Source: Paralichthys olivaceus
Lineage: Eukaryota > Chordata > Actinopteri > Pleuronectiformes > Paralichthyidae
Reading direction: 5' to 3'
Assembly (NCBI RefSeq): GCF_024713975.1
Contig: NC_091107.1
Coordinates: 18,033,501-18,097,500 of the forward strand
Length of the DNA: 64,000 bases
Shown: positions 1-11,000 of the stretch, in pieces
How the letters are laid out: each line of letters begins with the position of its first letter
Numbering within the stretch: the stretch's first letter is position 1
Notes under the pieces: model-generated
What the model saw: only the letters and a program-made list of their open reading frames with translations
Told to the model about the DNA's origin: nothing
Database searches by the model: none
Position numbers and translations under genes: made by a program

Positions 1-353
1 GTGCTGACGTTGGTCTTTGGGTGCCGAGTGGAATGGTGACCGTTGGTGCAATAGATGTAGCAAAGTACACAAGCTGAAACAAAGATTAAGCTCAAGATGA
101 CCAGGTGAAGAAAGCTGCTGAGGATGGTGCATGACAGGATGAGGGGAAGAATAAGCACAGAAAAGTCTAGAAGCAGGTGAGAGATGAGTGGGAGTGGCAG
201 TGGGAGGATCCTTCTGGCCAAGTGGTAGAGGATCAAAATCAGACCTCTGTTGATGAGACACAAGGGTGAGAGAAATGTACCCAGAGCCACCTCCTGCAGA
301 CTGGTCCCATTGAGATTACTGACAAACCCCTCCTTCAGTTCCCTCTGAGACAT
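1..353 (-). CDS. pigw: PIGW, N-terminal part (runs off the left edge)
   Basis: Acyltransferase of the ER membrane that adds a fatty acyl chain to the inositol of GPI-anchor precursors. Reading the minus strand from the ATG at 353-351 gives about 117 open codons to the window edge. The start, MSQRELKEGFVSNLNGTS, closely matches the human PIGW start (MSEKQMKEAFVSNLNGTT). Hydrophobic stretches follow, as expected of this many-pass membrane protein. The ATG sits three bases after a good acceptor (TTTGCAG at about 357-363), so the 5' UTR is split. A donor-like site on the minus strand near 1255 (CA|GTAAGT) could end the non-coding first exon. It is divergent from myo19, as in human. The coding part is mostly one exon in this family, so most of the gene lies outside the window. 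Identity is from recognised similarity, not from a search. Confidence 0.9.
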   Translation of the reverse strand, partial: MSQRELKEGFVSNLNGTSLQEVALGTFLSPLCLINRGLILILYHLARRILPLPLPLISHLLLDFSVLILPLILSCTILSSFLHLVILSLIFVSACVLCYIYCTNGHHSTRHPKTNVS

Positions 354-2010
354 GACCTGCAAACAATAACATAACTTTCAATATGAGAGACTGTACTTCA
401 AAAATCTGAATATGCTGGTGGCATCAGCAGAGATTTGATTGGCCCATCTGGTGCATCTGTCCTGTCAGTAGTCTTTCTTATCTCACATACGGCCCTCCAG
501 AGAATGTCGAGAGATTATCTGAAGTTACGCCCTGGCCCCACTGCCTGCATAAGTGCAAGTCTGAAAGGCCTCTTGAAACGTTAAACAATACTAACAAAAA
601 ATATGACAATTCGTTTTCTTTAAAGAACCCAATGTTCTTGAAAAAAGAAGCGATTTTCAAAACATATTCAGTATTGTATGGCTTTGCTCAAAGCTATAGA
701 GCTAGCAGTAAATAAGCAATGACTCAAATGTCCACTGAATCAGAAACTGTGCATGGGTGACTGTGGTCAAATGAGCAGACGTTTGTCTTTTCCTGATTTC
801 AAGTTCGCCTGAATTCAAGTGTACAAACCTTTGTCAGAAATTATGGATCAAAGAGATTTTACAGTAGAGTAAATAAAGGGCATAATGCCTTTTTCAATTC
901 AAAATAATGAACTTTGAGGCTGAATTTCTCCAAAATGATACAATAAATATGCTTGATACTGAGTGAGTGAACAGTCAGGATGGTCCTGAGGACAACTTTT
1001 GACAACCTTTGTCAGAAATGATGGAATAAAGGGATTTTACAGTTGCATAAAAGATTGGCTCGCTCCGTATCATGGACTACATCTGTAATGCGGGCGCACT
1101 TGAAATCAGGAAGAGACGAACGTCTGCTCACTTGACCGCAGTGATGTTATATTTACAGATTCAAAGACACAAGAGGAGCCAGCTGGCTTGGAGTGAGATC
1201 TCCGGTCGACAGTTCGGCAATTTATAAAATATCGAATGTGTGTGTGTTATCAGTACTTACTGGGAGCTCTGTCACGCATAAGTTGGAAAAGCAGGTTCAC
1301 AGGGTGCCGGTTTAACAGCAGTGTTTACAGTCGCTCGCAGCCTGGAGCCTGCGTGGGAGCGCCTTCTCTTACTTCCGGGTTCAGTTCCATGACGTATTCA
1401 GGACAAGTCGGAATTCTGGGAACTTCCGACCCAACCGGGACCTAACAAAAATATTATAAATAAAAATAGCATGAGTACTTACACTACAATATATTACGAG
1501 GATGTATCTATGATTCATGTCCCCCTGAGGTCAGGATTTTTTGGTGCATAGTAATCACACGTGTGTTTTCATTAGCGTAATATTACCTGAATACAAACCG
1601 AACATTTAAATCTTTGCTCCTTGCGTTTGGTTTTCTTGCTTTTGCTCATTTCTTTTGCTGTTATTTGTCCTCCTGTCTTAAGCTGGGCAAGAAAGAAAGA
1701 GCACTTAACATAGCGTACAGTCAGGATAGTTTGGATGTAACAGGTGGTGGTGAACTCAGCTGGTCCCGGGGAACAGCAGGAGGAGGAGGGCGGGAAATGA
1801 AGCGGGGAGGACGGACACATTCCGAGAGCAGCAGGCGGAGCTGGAGGAGAAGCTGAAGGAGACACCGGGAAGCTGCTGAGGGATCTCTGACAGTCATGGA
1901 AAATGTGGCGGTTCAGCAACACAGAGCAGAAGAACCACAGCTCGCCTTAGTGTGAGAGTTGAGTTTGCCTCCAGGTTTTCGGTTTGACACGAGGGTAAAA
2001 GTAGAAATCA
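354..2010. promoter_or_regulatory. Divergent pigw/myo19 upstream region
   Basis: The stretch between the two start codons. It probably holds the pigw 5' UTR intron (about 364-1254), a pigw first exon near 1255-1420 and the myo19 5' UTR (roughly 1850-2010). Around 1370-1430 there are ETS-like CTTCCGG/CTTCCGA motifs and a CRE-like TGACGT (1390-1395), the usual makings of a TATA-less housekeeping promoter. A GC-rich patch at 1750-1860 lies nearer to myo19. The left part, 750-1145, contains a long imperfect inverted repeat (listed separately). Transcription start sites are inferred, not seen. Confidence 0.5.
761..1141. repeat. Long imperfect inverted repeat upstream of pigw
   Basis: The arm at 761-815 is the near-complement of the arm at 1087-1141. 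Both carry GAGCAGACGTT, then TCCTGATTTCAAGT, in the same order on opposite strands, with a few substitutions over about 55 bases. The spacer is about 270 bases. Inside it a separate direct repeat is seen: the block around 830-868 (CCTTTGTCAGAAAT, then GATTTTACAGT) recurs around 1001-1043. The structure lies in the probable 5' UTR intron of pigw. It could be the remains of a foldback DNA element. Confidence 0.7.
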
Positions 2011-5000
2011 ATGAGTTCTGCGGAGGAGCGACGCAATGTTGGAGCAGGACACAGGAATGGAGGCGCTGCGGTGAGTTAGGAAACTCGTAATAAACATGTT
2101 TAGAGGTTTTCGGATTTCATTCGAACATAATTATACCAATGGCACCTTTAACTTCACCCGTAGTCCCACTTGTATTATCAGCTCAGAACTTTGACCGACT
2201 AACAATAGTAAATGACGCCAAACTTCATAGAAAACACAAAGGAACGTACCGAAGTTGAGTTGTTACTCACACTAGCAGCTTGTCCAGTGTTTTTCAGCAT
2301 GAAGACATGGCTAACACACGCCGCTGTGACGCTCAATATCGACCAGTGGCTCGAAGTATATAGATAATATCTTATTGTTTGTGTTTGCCTGTAACTATGT
2401 ACAGGACAACATTCACTAAATCGGTACATTTTTGGCTGAGGTTTGGTTTGAAGGGGCTATAGGTTAGCTTTAATGTCTTGTTCTATGGGCACCTGTGCTA
2501 TCAGTTGTTATTCTTTCGCCAGCTCCTGGTTTATGAAACCATAACACAACATAACTGTATGTCATGATGTTTTGTGTGTCCCCCCCAGTGTCAGGTATTG
2601 AATTTATGTCATTCATTAAGACTATTTGCTTTAACCTCACAGTGATGAGATGTAGGTTAAATGCTATTAATTGGATTAAATCTGTCTGCACAAATTTAGT
2701 ACGTCAGACTGTTGACTGTCCTCAGGCAGGCTGCAGGTCCAGGACACGTGACAGGTTAGGATATGGCTGTCTGGTTTCTGACTTTCATGTTCCAACTTCA
2801 TGTCCAGGCCAAAAATTTGGTCTCATCTTTGATGTAGTCGTGGAATTTGACAAGCATGTTAGCACTGATATGAGAGGTTGCTTTTTCCATCTCAGGAAAA
2901 ATAGCCACACTTAAACCACTCCTCTAATGATTTCAAGATTGTCACTTCTTCCCTGATCTCCTCTCGATTGGACTACTGCAATGCCCTCCTTTGGGGCATT
3001 AGTCAATCATCTCTGTCTCGTCTGGAACTGGTGCAGAATGCTGCTGCTAGACTGCTAACCAGTACTAGGAAGAGGGACAGTATCTCAGCTGTTCTCGCAT
3101 CTCTACATAGGTTACTGGTTAGGTACAGGATCAATTCTAAGGTTCTTTTAACTGTTTTTAAAGTGTGACATGACCTGGTGCCCCAGCCCATCTCAGAGCT
3201 CCTCTGCCCCCTTTCCATCCCCAGATCTCCTCGATCCCTGATGCCAAGGGGTAAAGGTGATCACGTCTTTGCTGTAGCTGCCCCAAAGCTTTGGATCAGT
3301 CTACCTCTTTCTATTAACTGTTCACCCTCTGTTGAGACTTTTAAAACTAGAATGAAGACCCACTTGTTCTCTCAGGCTTTTAACTGCCCTTGCCTAAGTC
3401 TTATTTACTTTTTCCTATACATACTTGTTTATAGCAGATTTGGAATTGTGGACTCCAAGCGTACTGTGTGGCTCTTACTGTTCTATGACTTTGTTTTTAT
3501 GTTCTCTTACTCTATTTGTATTTTTTATTGTACAGCACTTTGTTCAACTCCGGTTGTTTTTAAATGTACTTCATAAATAAACTTTATTTGCAATTATGTC
3601 AAATGTTTTCTTTTCGTGTATCTGATCCTTTCTGTGTGTGTTTTCCTTACATTTGGCCCTATACACATAGGTTAAAGGATTTGCCCACAAACGCTGTTTT
3701 CTGGATCCATCCCTAAATGATTCACTGGAGGGAGATGTTCAGGCTTTCCTCACTGATGAAGATCAACTCCACACTTATGATGACCTCACTAAAGTCAATC
3801 CTGTGACCCCTACAACAGGTAACTCGTAAACAAGTCTCCTCTAGAGTCTCCAAAGTACTTGATATATGTCCTTTCCACTTCATGTCACCTTGGACTGCAA
3901 CATTAACTGAGTATTATTTACCCACATCAAGATATAATCTGCAGGGATGATGGAAAAAAAAATGCACGAGTGATTGGTGTGCAGCCAAAGTGCTGCAGCA
4001 TACACAACTTTCACTTAAGTGACAGAACCAAGGGCACACACAATAATTCTTGTATTCCTTATACATTTAGGGCTATTTCTTATTATTTGACTCTCAATTA
4101 TTTTTGATGTAATAATACACTGTTATAAGGTATCATATTTGTCATTGAAAATCATTTCATATAAATCTCAAAGTGGTTTCATTTCAGTCCAATACATAAT
4201 ACACAACAATGTTTCTGCCTCTGGTGGTTGTCATCTGTGAAATATTTGCTTTTCTGTTAATTTCTACTGATATGTAATATTCCTCCTGCCAGTGCTGAAA
4301 TGCCTGCAGGCGAGGTACAGAGTGAAGGTGTTCTACACAAATGCAGGCTGTACTTTGGTGGCTCTGAACCCCTTCCAGCCAATCCCAGACCTCTACTCTC
4401 TGGATGTGATGAAGGAGTATCACTCTGCTGCTCAGCCTCAGGTATTTACATCACACAAGTCTCAAGATGCAATTCATATGTGTGCCTATGTATGTGGGCA
4501 TGTATGCTTCTGTAGGACTTAATTATGCTGAGCAAATATGGGTGGTGAAGGTGGAAGTCTTGGTTTTTCATCAGGGTGATTCTTTGGATGTCTCCTGAAT
4601 TAAATCACACACTAATGCAGATCTTTAAAAAATACAGGTACCATGGGTGTATCAACAACTGATATTTCAAAACTGCAAAAGTGCAATAAACACCAACCAA
4701 CCTGTGTAGTGATTGGAATTTTGGCTCTATAAATTGAGCCGGATGTCATGGCTCAAAAAAATGGAGTGGGGGGTTTATGTGTGAAATAATCAATAGGATA
4801 TAATATGATAGGATGCACATCAATCGAATACATCCCACCAATTACTTCTTGTATGTATGGACTTGCATGAGAAATGTTGTGTTCTCACTTTTCATGTGAA
4901 ATAGGAGTAATGTGACTTTAGATCAAAGTTTTGGCACAATTACAAAAGAGAAAGGTTACCTTTGTTCTTACCAAAGAGCTGTTTAAAATAATCGGATCAT

Positions 5001-8000
5001 TTATGAATGACACATCGATAATCCTGTTTTCTTGGTGACCTAAACCACTTCTTCAAACATAAATATTGCGCTTCCTCGTCTGCCTCTTTTTATTGGGAAC
5101 AACTTCAACCTCATTAAACTCTTGAAACTCTTTAAGGCACTGACGGCTCTCCCTGCACCGGTGACTCTTAAGCATCTCAAAAAGTGTGTATATTCTTGTC
5201 AACAGGAGTACAAACCACACATCTTTATTGTGGCAGAAGAAGCCTACAGGAATGTTCGGGGTCAGCTGGAGCCAGTAAACCAATCCTTGGTGGTCAGTGG
5301 GGAGAGCGGTGCTGGAAAGGTAATCTGGCTCACACTGTGTCATACCAAACATAAACATAACATACTATATCAGTCAGAGGCTCAGAATATTAAGTTATTA
5401 ACTTGCTGTCTCACAGAATCAACTTAATGAGTTTGGATATTGGCCAGTTTACAGACTAAGCTGATTGAAGTTTTGTAAGATGCTTATTATAAGAATTTAA
5501 AATCCTTGTGTGATTCATATCCTGTTAAGTATTTCTGCATATTTTCAATAGAATTGTTTTTATTAATATGAATTGTTGTCTAAGATCTTTTAGACAGTTT
5601 GGGTGTTTGCATGTGTTGGCACTCAAACGCACAGGAAGTGAGGGATGTGCTGCTGTTTTTTTTTCATGGCAGCTGTTTTTTTTTTCATGGCAGCAGTGGT
5701 TTGTTTTATATAAACAAAAAATTTCACTGTCTGACGTATGAGAATGTTTAGCTGTTCTCTCATATCATTGTTTTTTTAATAACTTCTATAACTTCTTATT
5801 AAGAGATCGTGTCGGTCAGACCCAAGAAAGATTTTGAAAAAAAAGCACTTTGGCGTCCAGTAATGTCTGATTGCAGCTAGTCATTTTGTCCACATTTAAA
5901 GACATACTATCAATCAGTTAGTAATCAATGAGGAAGATAGATGGCCTGAACAGCAATTCAATTGTTAAGTTGCAATGTGTGATATCTGTTTCCAGGCCCA
6001 AGCTCTGGTATTTTCAGGATGCTACAGTGTTGTGTCCCTTGTAATAGTGGATCTCAGATGGTGGAATAGAAAAAAAATACAATGTGTAACAAAGTTTGTC
6101 TTTGCTGATGTATGCTAACGTTAGCTTGCAAGACTTAGCTGGGCAGAACAGATGCAATATCTGCGTGAAGATTGAAACAAGGTTGATTATAAATGAGTCG
6201 AGGTGTGCTCCGGCTCCACTGGAATAAAAGCCTTAAATAAGTTCAAATTTTCACTACAAATGATGTGATGGTGAATAAAATCACAGGTTCTGCTATTGTT
6301 GTTCCCTTGTGAGTTGCAATCTGAAGGGTTGGACTTGGCTAGCAATATTACATCAAAATATATAGAATCCCAATATATGTCTGAGCACTCAGCACACAGT
6401 TTGATCAATAGTTGATCTCTCAGAGAAACAGTTAGCAGTTTTGATTTAACTAAAATCAACATACAATTAGTTTTGTTAATTGACTGTTACCGCCTGGCTC
6501 AAGGCCGGCAACAAAAAGGGAGGCCACACATAGATATAACAAGACAAAAAATAGTTTATCTAACTTAAAACAAAGCAAGCAAAGTAACTACTGGATGGGG
6601 TATGTAAGTAAGAAGGTCATCAGTCATGTTAGGAGTGTGTGGATGGGAGAGAACATGGTGTAGTGTGTGTTGAAAGGTGCAACAAACCAAACAAAGGACA
6701 TGTGGCTGCAGCAGGCCCAGCTGAGAGAGGACAGACTGGGGAAGCAACCCCTTTATGCCTTTTGCTCCTCCCACCTCTCAGGTGCAATTAGTTTCTCTGA
6801 CGACCCACCCAGTCTCCTGAACAGAACATGAACAGGAAGTCACTGGGTGGGCCGTCACATGACCATTCTAGTTAGTTGTTTTATGATCTCTGTTGATTAG
6901 GTGCAAGCTTAGTAGAGAAATTTTGACTTGTTTTGTCAGTTTGAGGTCAAATTCTTGCTGGTCTCTGAATGATCTGTTTCTTGACAGACGTGGACATCTC
7001 GTTGTCTAATGAAATACTACGCCACTGTGGCAGCCTCCTCCTCAGTGGTGAAGAGTCAGAACACAGTGGAAAGAATAGAGAGGAGGGTGCTGGACTCCAA
7101 CCCCATCATGGAAGCATTTGGTGAGAGGACAGATCACTGATGTCTTGTTGATGTTGAATCACTACTGTAGACAGTCACTCATCAACAGAGTACTCTTTAT
7201 TAGGCAATGCCTGCACGTTAAGGAACAACAACAGCAGTCGCTTTGGAAAATACATCCAGCTCCAGCTAGACAGGTACCTGCTGTATTTTGATCTTCGGCC
7301 ACATGGCATCATCTCACGTGCTCAACAGCATCTCCAGGACAGTTTATTTCATCTGTTATATTTTACATGAAGGTGTCAGCTGTTGGTGGGGGCATCTGTG
7401 CAAACATACTTGCTGGAGAAGACCAGGGTGGCCTGTCAACCAGCCAACGAGAGGAACTTCCACATCTTTTACCAGGTGATTTCACTGACCTGCACTACAG
7501 CTCATATACTAACATGGTATTTTAGTTTGATATTAATACTTCGTCACAGATCTGTGCATATACAGTGTTGTGTTGTTGTTTCAGATGATGAAAGGGGCCA
7601 CAGATGAGCAGAGAAAGGAGTGGAAGATGCCACATGGTCAAAGATTTGTATGGCTGCCGAAGGCTGAAATAACAGTCGAGGGTTGGTCTTAAAGTTTACA
7701 TGATTTTTCCACCTTTTTTTTTGTGCAAATTTGAATCTATATTTAGACATGAATGAAGTAAATGCTGTTTTTTTAAATGTTTTATAGAGGATTGTTTCCA
7801 TGAGACTGTGGAGGCAATGGTTCACCTGGGCATTAATAAAGAAAGACAGAGACAAATATTCTGGGTAAGATGTTGATCCTCAGCTTTCAATGTTATTGTT
7901 TTTAATTGTCTTTATCGCTCAGCAAGCACAGGATGAAGAATTTGTATTTGTTATAATGGTTTACAGATATTGGCAGGGCTTCTGCAGCTGGGGAATGTGA

Positions 8001-11000
8001 ATTTCTCTTCTTCAGCGGATGAATCACAACCTTGTGACATAGAAGAACAGTCTCAAGGTATTGGCTATATTTTCTTTGGGATATTTAATCAATGCTCATC
8101 AAAACTTGCAATATTTCTGAAAGCTTAAAATCTATAATTTAGACATTTAATGCGGATACAAACCCAAATAATATGATTTGAAAGGGCTTTATTTTTTAAA
8201 CATCTAATACAGGTTGTACTTTTGTGTCTAACAGCTAATTGATAAGAACAAATCCCATGACGTTGCCCTTCTTCCTGTCATTAACTATTGACAGTCATTT
8301 TGTTAATGGACACATAGTTAACATCCTTCCCTTCTGTTTGTGTTATAGACTTCCTGCAGAGGTCTGCTGAGCTGCTGTGTGTCCCTGCTGTGGAGCTTCA
8401 GAGGTGTTTAAGAGTGAAGACTCTGAAGGCGGGGAAGCAGAGTGTGCTCAAGCCTTGCCCCCAGGCAGAGTGCAGCATGAGGAGAGACTGTCTGGCCAAG
8501 GTCATCTACGCCCAGTAAGAATGAACATTCGATCATTAAATCACGCAGCAGTTTGACAGACTGTGATGTTCTGTGATAACATCTGGTCCTGCAGAAGCTT
8601 GTTTTTGTCCTTTGAGGTCCCTGTTATCATTTTAATACTCAAATGTGAAACAATCATCAGCTTTTCAATTTACAATTAACAGTGAGGAATATGTCTTATA
8701 TCAACTTTTTATATGATAGGAATAAATGGGTCACTTTTTCCCCCCCAGTTTATTTGAGTGGCTGGTTACATTCATCAACAACAGCATATGTGCGGACAAA
8801 TCCACATGGTGCAACTTCATAGGTGAGAACTTTTTTTGACAACAACAAATGAACCCCTCCAGTTTCTTTTTGTTAGCTCAGTCCTCTCCTCTCTGTAATC
8901 CACAGGGGTCCTAGATGTGTACGGGTTTGAGTGTTTCCAGGTCAATAACCTGGAGCAGTTGTGCATCAACTACGCCAATGAGAAACTGCAGCAGCACTTT
9001 GTGGCCCACTATCTCAGAGCTCAGCAGGTAGTGATAGTGTCAATCACTTTTGTGTTTCCATGCAGAGAGATCTGAGCAGAGCTGCAAATTCTGTGATGGC
9101 CTCTTCAGTCTTCTGAAGAGTTTTATTGAAGACAGAAACTTGATGTATCTTGTGTGTGATGTGGAAAATAGATTTTTGTATTCAAACATGAATGGTTATG
9201 CGTGTTCTCCCAGGAGGAATATGTGTCAGAGGGGCTGCAGTGGTCCTTTGTCAAATACCAAGACAACCAGAGCTGCCTGGATCTTATAGAGGGAAGTCCA
9301 GTCAGTGTTTTCTCTCTTCTGAATGAGGTAACCTGCTGCTTTTCCCATTTTTCTGTGTATTGAAACCAGTTGTAATATTTTTAAAGAGATCACAAAGACA
9401 CAATTTCCTTGAGCCCTTGGATGCTTTTGTTTACATGCAGAAGAGATTATTATTTTCTTGGCATTAAATGTGCAGTATAAAATGCATCTGTAGTGAGTGA
9501 TGTTATGAAGCTTTTTAAATACCTGTTCCGTAGGCGAGTCGTCTTAATCGAACCTCAGACGCCAAGACATTCAGGGTTCGTTTGGAGAAAGAGCTCTGTA
9601 ATAACGTCAACATCAGCTGGGACAAGTTCAGCGAGGTGCCACACTTCACTGTGGCCCATTACGCTGGCAAAGTCAACTACCAGATCCAGGGCATGGTGGA
9701 GAAAAACAAGGTAAGAACCTGCTTCTGGACAAGTTGAACACAACCGATCCATTCCTCATATCCTACTGGATTATTTTGTTTTAGGACCCAGTGCCACCAG
9801 AGCTTATCGGCCTGCTTCAGAAGTCTGGAAACTCCCTGCTTCACCTAATGTTCACTGATAATGAAACTGAGAACCTGACCACCAAGGGACTCAGTAAAGT
9901 CACAGTGGTTTCCAAGTTCAAGGTGGGTGCTTATGTCTTTATCTTCAAGGTCATGTTCACTTGTCAGGCCCTATCAGAATTTCTGCTGAGTGGCTGTGGT
10001 CGCAGCTCTAATTATTGTTGATGTGTGATCGTAGAACTCTCTGGAGAGCCTAATGAAGATCCTCCACAGCACAACTCCTCATTACACCCGCTGCATCAAA
10101 CCAAACCCGAACTGCAAGCCGCTGACCTTCCAGAAGGAGGAGGTAGATGCTTTACACCCATTTGATACTGTTGTATATTTCAGCAGTAACACGAAGACAA
10201 CAGTGACAGGCTGTACTTGGTTTTCATCAATTTATCCCGCCTCCGTCAGGTTGTCATGCAGTTGGAGGCTTGTGGGATTGTGGAGACCATACACATCAGT
10301 GCTGCCGGTTTTCCAATAAGGTCAAATATATTTATATATATACTTTGTTCAGCTCATCATCTTAACTCATTGCTTGGTTTCTCTTGAATTTGGGTTGACT
10401 TTTCATTTCTGTTGTGCAGAATTCCTTTCAGCAGCTTCATCCAGCGTTATGGGCTGATTGCAAAGTATTCAAGGTTCTCCTCAGAGAGTTGTTGTGTTGG
10501 TGAGTACAGTTTGTTACTGGGTCCATCTATGGTTAATGTTGGCATGCTGACTATGGACAGAAGATTGATTTTATTTCCTCTCTTTAGGTCTGCTGGGTTA
10601 TTCTCCTTTTCCTTCACTAGTCTTCTTAGTAATTCTGACCCTCAGTTCTCTACTCTCCTTGGGCCTTTTTAGTTTGGTCTATAAAAACAGGACTTTCTAA
10701 CAAAATATTAGGAACTCTGAAGGTAAATGCATGTGCCTCTGATTATCTGACATTGTTCTCTAGTTCTGTAATGCTGTATAATTAGTCTCATTCCGCTTGT
10801 TTGTCTCATCTCACTGCATGTTCAGCTGTTTTTTGTGCCTGGTCTCTAAATCTGAATGCTGTTAAAACCTCCATTAACTCTTCACGTCTCTCTGTCTTCA
10901 CATGATAACATATGTTATCAGGTGTGAAAGATATTAAATCCATATTTATTATTTCCATGTCTGTGGAAACTGTGCTGTTGATTTTCATGTATTTCTTTGT

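Noticed and set aside
6485..6865. Distinct transposon in myo19 intron 4
   Set aside because: Composition differs from surroundings, but no terminal repeats or target duplication could be found.
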